A program made the position numbers and the translations under genes. 60,699 nucleotides of DNA from Treponema sp. Lineage in GTDB: Bacteria > Spirochaetota > Spirochaetia > Treponematales > Treponemataceae. The notes under the pieces were generated by a model. That model was not told the DNA's origin. It ran no database searches and saw only the letters and a program-made list of their open reading frames with translations. The DNA lies in NCBI GenBank assembly GCA_018385415.1, contig JAHAZA010000095.1:1-60699 (forward strand). Direction: 5' to 3'. Shown here one piece after another: positions 1-8,472 of this stretch; position 1 is the stretch's first letter; each line of letters starts with the position of its first letter.

Positions 1-845
1 GTACATAGTTGTGTTGCATTTGCAACATAAATCAATGCGTCGAATTTATTTGATGTAAGGAATTTTAATGTAATATCATGATGAGTGTTATCTCCAGAAT
101 AGTTTGTTCCTGGAGTGTCATGTAATGCAGCAATAATTCCATTATTGCCTATACCATCCAAATTACCCTGTAGATAAATACGTGAAACATTAGAATCATC
201 ATTCCACCCATTTATAATCGACAAGTTTGTATCTAGGCATCTATCTACAATTTTACCATTTACGTCAACAAAACCAATTAAAGAATTAGAGTTATCATTA
301 TCATAAACACTTGTAATTTTTGATGTAGTAGCTTCGCTACGAACAGGTAAAACATCTCTACCTAACAGAGCATTTACAAAAGTTGATTTTCCTGCACTCA
401 TTGTTGCACAAACAGCAATATTTTTTTTTGATAAAGTTTTATATTTCTCTTCTTGTTCTTTAAAACCAATAAAATTTTTATAAGTTTTCTCTATAAAACT
501 ATTAACAGGAAGTTTTATTTGAACATTTTGTTTAAACTTTTCAATATGTTTTACAGAAAAATTAAATACAAAAGCAAGATTTTCGTCTGAAGGGAAAATG
601 TACTCCAAAACACTACAGTAATATTGAAGTTCTAAAAGCAAAAGCCATTTCAAACATTTCTTCAAAGTCTTACAAGTTTTCTTTGCTTCAACATAATTTT
701 GTTCCAAGAGATATTTTAACACATCATTAAATTTTTTCGTATATTCCGTATTTTTCTTTTGTCGATCACGTTTTTCACGAATAATCTGATTTTCAAAAAA
801 ATGTATAACATTAAGTTTTCTAAATTCTAGTTGTTCATCAATCAT
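1..845 (-). CDS. Dynamin-like large GTPase, N-terminal part (runs off the window edge)
   Basis: The frame is open from an ATG at 845 to the window edge (281 codons seen), so the C-terminus is missing. About 140 mostly helical, charged residues come first. A GTPase core follows: P-loop ATMSAGKST (about 147-155), a switch I-like EATTSKI near 171, and the G3 motif DTPG near 243. The P-loop with a serine after GK and the threonine-rich switch I resemble bacterial dynamin-like proteins, which use GTP to remodel membranes. It lies on the same strand just downstream of a WYL regulator, 124 bp away, and may be co-transcribed with it. A TATAAA lies 5 nt upstream of the ATG and no Shine-Dalgarno is seen. 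Membrane maintenance or phage defence are both known roles of the family; neither can be chosen here. Confidence 0.75.
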   Translation of the reverse strand, partial: MIDEQLEFRKLNVIHFFENQIIREKRDRQKKNTEYTKKFNDVLKYLLEQNYVEAKKTCKTLKKCLKWLLLLELQYYCSVLEYIFPSDENLAFVFNFSVKHIEKFKQNVQIKLPVNSFIEKTYKNFIGFKEQEEKYKTLSKKNIAVCATMSAGKSTFVNALLGRDVLPVRSEATTSKITSVYDNDNSNSLIGFVDVNGKIVDRCLDTNLSIINGWNDDSNVSRIYLQGNLDGIGNNGIIAALHDTPGTNYSGDNTHHDITLKFLTSNKFDALIYVANATQLC

Positions 846-885
846 TGTTTTTTATACCTTACTAAAACTACCTATGATATTTGTT

Positions 886-972
886 TTATTTTTTTTCATC
901 CTTGTAAGTTAGTTTATAAAGTTTATCATAATCACTACGATATTTAACGTCATAGTGCCTTTCCCTTCTCAA
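886..972 (-). other. Possible 28-residue coupled peptide or gene remnant
   Basis: Between the WYL regulator and the dynamin gene, one frame reads LRRERHYDVKYRSDYDKLYK and eight more residues before TAA. The charged composition looks like real protein. Its only possible start is a TTG at 972 that overlaps the regulator's stop as TTGA. It may be a translationally coupled small protein, the tail of a lost gene, or chance. Confidence 0.2.
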
Positions 973-1949
973 TACATCCCCAACACCACAGCAACTTCTT
1001 CTTTCACCTGTGCTATCAACTCATCAGGTCCTAGCACTTTCACAGTTTTTCCTTGCCCAAGAACCCAGCGTTTTACTTCGGGAAGCTGGGTTGTTTCAAA
1101 ACTTACCCAAACGCTGCCGTCTTCTCGTTGTTCAATTTTTTGATTTTTGTTCCAGCTGCGTTCAAGAGCAAAAGTTCCGATTTCTGCGGAAATTAAAAGT
1201 TCTACTGTGTATTTTTTTGTAGCGCTTAGCCAGATTCCAATTTCTTTGTCAAAATATTTGTCTGGGTTAAAATCTTCTGGAATATCAAATTCTTCTTTTG
1301 ATTCTGTTACGTTTTGCATTCGGCTAAAATTAAAAACTCGAATATCTTTTTTATCGTGACAGAACCCCATAACATACCAATTTCCTTTTTGGCATACTGC
1401 GTGTAAAGGATTAATTCGTCTTGTCATCCAAGTTGTTTTTTGCAATGGACGATATTCAAAGTCTAAAACGTGTCGATTCTTTAGAGCAGAAAAAACCTTT
1501 GAAAAGTTTTCAGGATTGATTGTTCCCATTTGGTCAGGAATAAATGTTATTTGATTTTGCAAAAATGATGAGTCTAAAGTAATTTTGTTAGGTAAACTCA
1601 TTTCTATCTTTTTAAAAACAGACCGTAAATCATTTTCTAATGGAGTATTTCTGTATTGCTCCAAAAGTTGGTCAAAAAGTGCTACTGAAAAAAGTTCGCC
1701 TTCACTTAAAGGAACGCTTTTTATATAAAAATTTTCTTCTGTGTAATAATAGCCATTTTTGTATGCATCAAACTCAATTGGAGCATTATACATATCTCGC
1801 ATGTATTCAATATCACGCTGAATTGTTCTACTTGAAACTTCTATTTTCTTTGAAAGACTTGTTGCATTGGGAAACTTGCCGCTTCGAATTTCTTCATCAA
1901 TCTGAAGCAACCGATAACGCTGAACTTTATTATTTCTCGTGTCCGACAT
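969..1949 (-). CDS. WYL-domain transcriptional regulator
   Basis: A 326-residue DNA-binding protein. Residues about 10-60 form a DeoR-like winged helix-turn-helix (SKKIEVSSRTIQRDIEYM). A WYL domain covers about 150-220, with the eponymous motif as NWYVMGF and a ligand-pocket arginine stretch RRINPLHAV. The C-terminal WCX-like extension covers about 240-320. Proteins of this build sense ligands such as nucleotides and often control phage-defence or stress operons. The start has an AAAGGT ribosome site about 7 nt upstream and a TATAAT-like box further up. It reads towards the dynamin-like gene, so that gene is the natural candidate target. Confidence 0.88.
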   Translation of the reverse strand: MSDTRNNKVQRYRLLQIDEEIRSGKFPNATSLSKKIEVSSRTIQRDIEYMRDMYNAPIEFDAYKNGYYYTEENFYIKSVPLSEGELFSVALFDQLLEQYRNTPLENDLRSVFKKIEMSLPNKITLDSSFLQNQITFIPDQMGTINPENFSKVFSALKNRHVLDFEYRPLQKTTWMTRRINPLHAVCQKGNWYVMGFCHDKKDIRVFNFSRMQNVTESKEEFDIPEDFNPDKYFDKEIGIWLSATKKYTVELLISAEIGTFALERSWNKNQKIEQREDGSVWVSFETTQLPEVKRWVLGQGKTVKVLGPDELIAQVKEEVAVVLGMY

Positions 1950-2112
1950 GTTGATTACCTTTGTTTAATAATTATATAAGAGAACTACAGAGATGTCTAA
2001 TTATTTCTATAGAAATATTAAAACTTATCTTTTGATATTTTCATTCTACAACCCTCCCTACGACAAGAAACGTCGGTGCTACAAAGAAAATTCAAAAAAT
2101 GATTCTTTAGGT

Positions 2113-2191
2113 CGGAAAAAGTGTATACTTTTGGCAAATTTAGCCCCGAAAAAGTGTTGATTTCTGGTTGTTTTAGCCCCGAAAAAATGTT
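2113..2191 (+). repeat. Three direct repeats of about 14 bp, spaced 32-33 bp, before the ATPase gene
   Basis: Copies are CGGAAAAAGTGTAT at 2113, CCCGAAAAAGTGTT at 2145 and CCCGAAAAAATGTT at 2178. The last two share a longer TTTAGCCCCGAAAAA core. A period of 32-33 bp is three helical turns, as expected for sites bound on one DNA face. The third copy runs into the TATAAT at 2194 just before the ATG at 2204. They could be operators or a spread repeat family. Confidence 0.6.
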
Positions 2192-2203
2192 AATATAATA
2201 ATC

Positions 2204-3493
2204 ATGGAAAGATTTGCTATTAAAGAATTAGAAAAATGGAAAAACAAAAGTAACAGAAAACCAATGGTATTAATGGGTGCAAGGCAAGTTGGAAAAACAT
2301 GGCTTATGAAAACTTTTGGCGAAAAAAACTATAAAAAAGTAGCGTATATTTCTTTTTATAATAATCAAGCTATGAAAGATATATTTGAAACTGATTATGA
2401 TGTTAAGCGAATTATTCCATATCTAAATATTGAAGTAGGTTTTTCAATCACGCCAAATGATACTCTCATTATTTTTGATGAAATTCAAAATGCTCCAAAA
2501 GCATTTGAATCTTTAAAATATTTTTATGAAGATGCTCCAGAATATCACATTATTGTTGCAGGGTCTCTTTTAGGCGTTGCCTTACATCAAGGAGTTTCTT
2601 ACCCAGTGGGAAAAGTTGATATTTTAAATTTACATCCTCTTAGTTTTAGAGAATTCTTATATGCTATGGACGAACAACCTTTGGCTGATGCTTTAATTAC
2701 AAAAGATTATAATTTAATTAATGCCTTTTCTGAAAAATATATATATCACTTAAAAAATTATTATTACGTAGGTGGAATGCCAGAAGTTGTAGATTATTTT
2801 AGACAAAATAAAGATTATAACGAAGTTAGAAATCTACAGAAAACAATTTTAACTCAATATAAAGGTGATTTTGGAAAACATATAGAATCAAATGAAATTC
2901 CCAAAATAAATCTAGTATGGGATTCAATTCCAATGCAACTTGCTAAAGAAAATAAAAAATTCTTCTTTGGAAAAATAAAAGAAGGTGCTCGTAGCAACGA
3001 TTTTGAAAATGCCATCCAATGGTTAACCGACAGTGGGCTTGTTCATAAAGTAAACAGAGTAAATGAACCTAAAATACCACTATCAGCTTACAAAAACTTT
3101 TCAATATATAAACTTTTTGTTTTAGATATTGGTCTTTTATGTGCAATGAGTGAACTAGATGCTCAAACAATTCTAAGAGGAAACGAGTTGTTTGTTGAAT
3201 TTAAAGGAGCCTTAGCAGAACAATATGTTTTACAACAAATAATTTGTGATACAAACTATACACCATATTACTTTGGTACTGATAAATCTACTTTTGAACA
3301 AGATTTTATTATTCAAAAAGAAAATGATGTTGTTCCAATAGAGGTAAAATCTTCTACAAATGTTCGCTCCCAAAGTTTAAAAGCATTTTATGAAAAATAT
3401 AATCCAAAAACTTCTGTAAGATTTTCATTACTTCCGTATCAAGAACAATCTTGGATGCAAAACATCCCTCTGTACGCCATTTGTAATTTGTAA
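2204..3493 (+). CDS. AAA ATPase with DUF4143 C-terminal nuclease-like domain
   Basis: A 429-residue protein of the AAA_14/DUF4143 family. The P-loop is GARQVGKT at 25-32, Walker B is LIIFDEIQNAP around 88-98, and a sensor-like VAGSLLGVAL lies near 120. The C-terminal part carries QDFIIQ followed by PIEVKSS near residue 370. That is the D-x(n)-ExK pattern of PD-(D/E)XK nuclease folds, as noted for DUF4143. The family is often multicopy in anaerobes and has no settled function; a link to mobile DNA or toxin-antitoxin-like behaviour is speculative. The ATG is 4 nt after a TATAAT with no Shine-Dalgarno, so the message is probably leaderless. Three phased repeats sit upstream. Confidence 0.85.
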   Translation: MERFAIKELEKWKNKSNRKPMVLMGARQVGKTWLMKTFGEKNYKKVAYISFYNNQAMKDIFETDYDVKRIIPYLNIEVGFSITPNDTLIIFDEIQNAPKAFESLKYFYEDAPEYHIIVAGSLLGVALHQGVSYPVGKVDILNLHPLSFREFLYAMDEQPLADALITKDYNLINAFSEKYIYHLKNYYYVGGMPEVVDYFRQNKDYNEVRNLQKTILTQYKGDFGKHIESNEIPKINLVWDSIPMQLAKENKKFFFGKIKEGARSNDFENAIQWLTDSGLVHKVNRVNEPKIPLSAYKNFSIYKLFVLDIGLLCAMSELDAQTILRGNELFVEFKGALAEQYVLQQIICDTNYTPYYFGTDKSTFEQDFIIQKENDVVPIEVKSSTNVRSQSLKAFYEKYNPKTSVRFSLLPYQEQSWMQNIPLYAICNL

Positions 3494-3528
3494 CCTATCT
3501 CTCACTATCTCTACAGATTACAAACCTT

Positions 3529-3571
3529 ATTTCTTTAGTTATTTGTACCCATTTCTTTAGTATTTTATACT
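3529..3571 (+). promoter_or_regulatory. Promoter and paired operator of the XRE regulator
   Basis: TTGTAC (3543-3548), a 17-bp spacer and TATACT (3566-3571) form a good sigma-70 promoter ending 7 nt before the ATG at 3579. The 11-bp word ATTTCTTTAGT occurs twice, at 3529-3539 and 3551-3561, exactly 22 bp apart. One copy is just upstream of the -35 and one lies in the spacer. This layout fits autorepression by the XRE protein it precedes. Confidence 0.65.
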
Positions 3572-3578
3572 TATAACT

Positions 3579-3884
3579 ATGGATATAAACCAACAAGAAG
3601 ATTTCCAAAATGAAATTGAAGCTCAAGAACTAAAGGTGGCTACACGAATTCAAGAAGAACGGCTGGCTCGAAAATTAAGTCAGTTGGATTTGGCCTTGGA
3701 AGCAGGAATTTCTCAGGGATATCTTGCCATGGTTGAATCTCACCAAAAAATTCCTACAATCACAACAATTTTTAAGATTTCCCACGCCTTGAATATTAGT
3801 CCAACAGAACTTTTTGAAAAACAAGATATTGACCGACAAGCAATAAAAAATCAAGTAATCAGTTTGATTCAAAGCAAATTGTGA
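3579..3884 (+). CDS. XRE-family helix-turn-helix regulator
   Basis: A 101-residue protein with a Cro/CI-type helix-turn-helix at about 20-75 (LARKLSQLDLALEAGISQGY, then MVESHQKIPTITTIFKISHA). A short charged tail follows with no second domain. Small regulators of this kind bind DNA as dimers and usually repress their own gene. The two 11-bp repeats overlapping its promoter fit that. It follows the DUF4143 ATPase by 85 bp but has its own promoter. A promoter placing the transcript start at about the ATG, with no Shine-Dalgarno, suggests leaderless translation. Confidence 0.85.
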   Translation: MDINQQEDFQNEIEAQELKVATRIQEERLARKLSQLDLALEAGISQGYLAMVESHQKIPTITTIFKISHALNISPTELFEKQDIDRQAIKNQVISLIQSKL

Positions 3885-3900
3885 TTTTGCCACCACATTT

Positions 3901-4487
3901 TTACCTAAATTGAATTTTCCCGTCTGATGAAATAACAATTTTGCAACTTAATCCAATTTCTGTTTTTAATTTTTGTTTTAATTTTTCTTCAACTTCACTT
4001 TCTGCAATTTCTGGCTGAATATCATAAAAAAATTGCTTTTCTATAATTTTGATTTTTGATTTCAAAGTTTCTGCTAATTTTTGCGAAAAAAACAAAACTT
4101 CAAGTTGAACGGATTTTCCAACTTTAGTTTCTGGCAAAACACAAATTACTTCAATTTCTCCTATTAAGTTGATTTTTTTCAAATAAGAAATGCTGCGTTC
4201 AATTTTAGATAGAGCTTGTTTCACCTTTTCAGAATCATTCACAAAATCTGAATCAATTCCGTCCACAATGATTTTTAGTTTTTTATCAGTTATTCCAAGA
4301 TTGATTTTTTCTTCAAGAGAATACTTATCTGATTTTTTTAATTTTGTCTATTTTATTTTGAATCAAATACTGAAATACTTTAGAACCAAAAGCAATTCCA
4401 ACAAGCAAAGGAATTGGTTCACAAACTAATCCTAATGCACAAGGTTTTGGTACTGTTGCTCCAAGAGTACCAAAGTTTTTTAATCAT
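3901..4487 (-). pseudogene. Unknown gene broken by two one-base poly-A insertions
   Basis: An ATG at 4487 has a strong GGAGGG site 5 nt upstream but stops after 22 codons. Removing one A from the A6 run (4476-4481) opens a hydrophobic stretch containing LGLVCEPIPLLVGIAFGSKV. Removing one A from the A7 run (4333-4339) joins that to the remaining 3901-4347 frame, giving one continuous protein of about 194 residues. The restored protein has one N-terminal hydrophobic segment and a charged, coiled C-terminal half. I do not recognise the family. The breaks could be decay, phase variation, transcriptional slippage or sequencing error in homopolymers. The membrane protein gene just upstream on the same strand may be its operon partner. 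Confidence 0.7.
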
Positions 4488-4529
4488 TAAGTCCCTCCAA
4501 TTTTACACTTTTGATAAAACATCTGAATT

Positions 4530-4907
4530 TTACTTTTCAAAATTGTAGTTATTAGAATTTGTTTTTCCAATTATTCTCAAAAAGCCTTCCCCAAATAAAA
4601 GAAAAATAGCTCCAGTTGCAAAACAGTAAACTAAAAATCTATAAACTTCATTTATTGAAAACATTTTTAAAAAAGCCAAAATAAGTGTATTTCCCACAAA
4701 TTTTGTAAACAAAAAAGACATTATCAAAAATATTCCTAAAAGCATAAAGCCTTTTCTTAGAGAAAGCCGAAAGAAAAAACACACAATTCCCATAAAAACA
4801 GCTTCCATCAATAATAGTTTTTCAATGTAAAAACAGGGTGCTGGTGACATTACATAGAGCATTAACAAAGGAAGTAGAACAACATAAAGAATCCGTGACA
4901 TACACAT
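4530..4907 (-). CDS. Small hypothetical membrane protein
   Basis: A 125-residue protein with about four hydrophobic segments (residues about 5-20, 28-48, 52-75 and 87-110) and a short polar tail, so an integral inner-membrane protein. No family was recognised. The start could be either of two methionines two codons apart, and no Shine-Dalgarno is evident. It ends 42 bp before the frameshifted gene at 3901-4487 on the same strand and follows uvrB by 60 bp, so the two small genes may form a unit. Confidence 0.55.
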   Translation of the reverse strand: MCMSRILYVVLLPLLMLYVMSPAPCFYIEKLLLMEAVFMGIVCFFFRLSLRKGFMLLGIFLIMSFLFTKFVGNTLILAFLKMFSINEVYRFLVYCFATGAIFLLFGEGFLRIIGKTNSNNYNFEK

Positions 4908-4967
4908 TTTATTTGCTATTGGTATGTTTGCGACTTTCTCAAAAGTTACATCAAGAAATCTCTCTTT

Positions 4968-6965
4968 TTATTTTCCGTAAGTTTTTTCAATTTCAAGAAT
5001 CTGGTCCCGGACAACAGCAGCCTGTTCATACTGCATGTTGTCTGCAAATTCTTCCATCTGTTTTGTAAGGGCTTTGATGAGTTTTTTGCGCTGGGCAGGA
5101 ACGAAAAGATTTGCACTTTTCTTTAATGCCTGAAGTTCAACTTCAACCTGTTCTTCTGCTTCTTTTTCCTGCCGTTCAAGAATATCTTCTACGGCTTTTT
5201 TAACTGTCTTTGGTGTAATGCCGTGTTCCTTGTTGTATGCTTCCTGGATTTCGCGGCGGCGTTTTGTTTCGGTGATGGCTTCTTCCATGGCTTCGGATTT
5301 TCTGTCGGCATACATTACTACTTTGCCTTCTGCGTTACGGGCAGCGCGTCCGATAATCTGAATCAAACTTGTTGTGGATCGGAGGAATCCGATTTTATCT
5401 GCATCAAGCAAAGCGATGAAAGAAACTTCAGGTAAGTCGATACCTTCACGCAGAAGGTTGATTCCTATCAATACATCTATTTCTCCGGAACGAAGGCTCT
5501 TTAAAATTTCAACACGTTCGAAAGTATCAATTTCTGAGTGAATGTATTTGACTTTGAGATTAAGGCCTAAAAGATATTCAGTTAAATCTTCTGCCATTTT
5601 TTTAGTCAGTGTAAGAATAAGTGAACGTTCACCTTTGTCGATTCTTTCCTTTACTTCCTTATAGATGTCCTGCATCTGACCTTCACTTGGGCGAACTTCA
5701 ACAATCGGATCAAGAAGTCCTGTAGGACGGATGAGTTGTTCTACTACCTGTGTACTTTGTTTGACTTCTTCTTTTCGAGGTGTGGCAGTTACATAGATTA
5801 CCTGATTGAGCTTCTTTTCAAATTCATCATATTTTAGAGGACGGTTATCAAGAGCGCTTGGAAGTCTGAAACCAAAGTCGATTAAGTTCTGCTTTCGGCT
5901 TCTGTCACCTTCATACATTGCGCCAATCTGCGGAACTGTAACATGTGCTTCGTCAATGAGACATAAAAAGTCGTCAGGAAAATAATGAAGGAGAGTTGCA
6001 GGTGGTTCCCCAGAAGGACGGTTTGCAATAGGTGCTGAATAATTTTCGATTCCGGAACAGTATCCCATTTCTTTCATCATTTCGATGTCGTAGGTTACGC
6101 GAGTTTTTAATCGTTCTGCTTCAAGAAGTTTTCCCTGGGCGCGAAGTGTCTCAACCCGTTCTTCCATTTCGGCATTAATACGGTCTGTGGCCTGTGTAAG
6201 CTGTTCTGGAGGAACAACGAAGTTTTTTGCAGGGTAGATAACTGTTTCGTCAAGTTCTTCAGTTACTTCACCTGAGATTACATTGAATCTTCTGATGCGT
6301 ATGATCTCTTCCCAGTCAAGTTCAATTCTGTATGCTTCAGGAAATTCCATATAAGGCGGATAGATTTCGATAACGTCACCTTTTATGCGGAAGGTTCCTG
6401 GCTCTAAGACCATGTCATTTCGTGTGTACTGAATCTGTGAAAGTTCAAGAGCAAGCTTGTGTGTGTCCAGAGTTTCCCCTTTTTCCATGTGAATGCGCAT
6501 GCTCTTGTAAAGTTCAGGCATACCAAGACCGTAAATACATGAAACTGTTGCAATTACGATTACGTCGCGGCGTTCCATAAGACTGTAGGTTGCAGCCATT
6601 TTCATGCGGTCGATTTCTTTGTTGATGCTGGCATCTTTTTCGATATAAAGGTCTCTGGCAGGAACATATGCTTCTGGCTGATAATAGTCGTAGTACGAAA
6701 CAAAGTATTCAACAGCGTTTTCAGGAAAGAAGGTCTTGAACTCTTTGTAAAGCTGTGCAGACAGAGTTTTGTTGTGGCTGATGATGAGGGTAGGGCGCTG
6801 AACTTTTTCAATGATTTTTGCCATTGTAAAAGTTTTACCGCTTCCTGTAACACCTTTTAATGTCTGATATCTGTCACCGCGGAGAAAACCTTCTGCTAAT
6901 CGGTTGATTGCTTCAGGCTGATCTCCTGATGGTTCATATGGTGAATGTACTACAAATTTTTTCAT
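4968..6965 (-). CDS. uvrB: UvrABC excinuclease subunit B
   Basis: A 665-residue protein, the family's usual size. UvrB takes damaged DNA from UvrA, opens it with its helicase-like motor and positions UvrC for incision in nucleotide excision repair. Visible features are Walker A GVTGSGKT at 38-45, the damage-sensing beta-hairpin YYDYYQPEAYVP near 92-103, the DEAH-like LIDEAHVTVPQ, the helicase motif YVTATPRKEE, motif VI QIIGRAARN, and a C-terminal UVR domain (KQMEEFADNMQYEQAAVVRD) that contacts UvrC. The start has an AGG site about 8 nt upstream. It is transcribed away from the divergent MATE gene. Confidence 0.98.
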   Translation of the reverse strand: MKKFVVHSPYEPSGDQPEAINRLAEGFLRGDRYQTLKGVTGSGKTFTMAKIIEKVQRPTLIISHNKTLSAQLYKEFKTFFPENAVEYFVSYYDYYQPEAYVPARDLYIEKDASINKEIDRMKMAATYSLMERRDVIVIATVSCIYGLGMPELYKSMRIHMEKGETLDTHKLALELSQIQYTRNDMVLEPGTFRIKGDVIEIYPPYMEFPEAYRIELDWEEIIRIRRFNVISGEVTEELDETVIYPAKNFVVPPEQLTQATDRINAEMEERVETLRAQGKLLEAERLKTRVTYDIEMMKEMGYCSGIENYSAPIANRPSGEPPATLLHYFPDDFLCLIDEAHVTVPQIGAMYEGDRSRKQNLIDFGFRLPSALDNRPLKYDEFEKKLNQVIYVTATPRKEEVKQSTQVVEQLIRPTGLLDPIVEVRPSEGQMQDIYKEVKERIDKGERSLILTLTKKMAEDLTEYLLGLNLKVKYIHSEIDTFERVEILKSLRSGEIDVLIGINLLREGIDLPEVSFIALLDADKIGFLRSTTSLIQIIGRAARNAEGKVVMYADRKSEAMEEAITETKRRREIQEAYNKEHGITPKTVKKAVEDILERQEKEAEEQVEVELQALKKSANLFVPAQRKKLIKALTKQMEEFADNMQYEQAAVVRDQILEIEKTYGK

Positions 6966-7119
6966 TATGTACCTGCTTTATTTAGTCTTACCGTTAATAT
7001 AATACATTTGAATTAAAAAAAATTAAACTATTACATTATAGAAATTCTTTTTGTTATATTGTATCTTACTTGGACAATTCTAACAGTATTCATTAATATT
7101 TATAAGGAGGGAAGTGAAT

Positions 7120-8472
7120 ATGAGTTTAAATGGTAGAAAATCTTATGTCGGTCCGCTATTAAAAATTGCACTGCCAATTATGATAAGCAACATTATTTCA
7201 CAGATTCAGATGCTTATTGACCGATTGTTCCTTGCTCGTCTTGATGATATTTATATGAGCGCATTAAGTAATATTTCAACTCCATTGTGGACATCCATGT
7301 CCTTTGTTTTTTCACTTTCAATCGGTGCATCTATTATTATCAGTCAGTCAATTGGTGCTGGTGATAAAAATAAAGCTGCTGAATATGCAGGTGCGCTCTG
7401 GAAGTGGCATAACATTCTTGGTGTAATCCTTTTTGCATTATGGTTCTTTTGTGGTGAATATATTTTTAAAGCAATGGGCGTTGATAATTCTTTGATTTCT
7501 ATGTGCGTAACATATACAAAGATTTATGCTCCTGTACTTATATTATTGCCACTAGGTTCTGCATGTATGGTCACTTTTCAGACATCAAATTTCACAATGC
7601 CTTTAGTGTTCCAGGGAATCATCCGTTCAGGATTAAATGTTCTTCTTGACTGGATTATGATCTTCGGAAAATTTGGTTGTCCTGCAATGGGTTTGAAAGG
7701 TGCTGCAATTGCGACCACAATTGCAGAAGTTGCAGGTGGACTTGCACTTCTTGTTGTCTGTATTGCAAAAAAAGACATTGAAACAATGCCACGCTTCAGT
7801 CAGATTATGAAAGCAAAATTTTCTAGTTACATAATCGGATGTAAACTTGGAATTTTTACAGCTCTTGAAGATTTTTTATGGAATGCAGGAAACCTTGTTA
7901 TAATCATTATTTTGAATTCAATTGATGTAATGGCAGCAGGTATTTATTCAGTTGTATTTACTGTAGAAATCCTTGCTGTAGTTTTGATCGGTTCATTGGG
8001 AAATGGAGATATGACTTTAACTGGCGAGGCTGTAGGTAAGAAAGACAGTTACCAGTATCGGTCTGTAACCGGGCTTGCATATTTTATCAGTGCAGTAATT
8101 TCAGCTATCACATTGATTCTTTGCTTTGCAATTCCAAAGCAGCTTATTGGATTGTTTTTCAGAGATGAAAAGCTTATTGCAAGTTCTGTAATTTTTATGT
8201 GGTTTATGGGAATTAATCTTTTTTCAAAGTCAGGAAATATAATTCTCGGAAACTCAATTCGCGGTTATGGAGATACAATGTGGATGCTGTTTACACAGAT
8301 TTTTGGAACCATCTTTGTAATTGGTCTTGCATTGCTTTGTGTTAAGGTTTTCCATCTTGGAATTACCGGCGTGTTTATAGCTGTAATCTCAGATGAGTTT
8401 GTAAGATGTATGATAAACCTTGGAAAATATATTTCAATCAGAAATCTGAACCGTCAGCTCAAAATCAGTTAG
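7120..8472 (+). CDS. MATE-family efflux transporter
   Basis: A membrane protein of about 450 residues with twelve predicted helices in two similar halves, typical of MATE exporters that swap cations for drugs or metabolites. N-terminal hallmarks are LLKIALPIMISNIISQ and the ISQSIGAGDKNKAAEY loop; the second half has SVVFTVEILAVVLIGSLGNG. The frame also opens with GTG at 7114, but the AAGGAGGG at 7104-7111 sits properly only for the ATG at 7120. A TTGGAC / TAATAT promoter (7070-7075, 7094-7099) fits. Its last bases overlap the convergent HAD gene by 8 bp. Substrate unknown. Confidence 0.93.
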   Translation: MSLNGRKSYVGPLLKIALPIMISNIISQIQMLIDRLFLARLDDIYMSALSNISTPLWTSMSFVFSLSIGASIIISQSIGAGDKNKAAEYAGALWKWHNILGVILFALWFFCGEYIFKAMGVDNSLISMCVTYTKIYAPVLILLPLGSACMVTFQTSNFTMPLVFQGIIRSGLNVLLDWIMIFGKFGCPAMGLKGAAIATTIAEVAGGLALLVVCIAKKDIETMPRFSQIMKAKFSSYIIGCKLGIFTALEDFLWNAGNLVIIIILNSIDVMAAGIYSVVFTVEILAVVLIGSLGNGDMTLTGEAVGKKDSYQYRSVTGLAYFISAVISAITLILCFAIPKQLIGLFFRDEKLIASSVIFMWFMGINLFSKSGNIILGNSIRGYGDTMWMLFTQIFGTIFVIGLALLCVKVFHLGITGVFIAVISDEFVRCMINLGKYISIRNLNRQLKIS

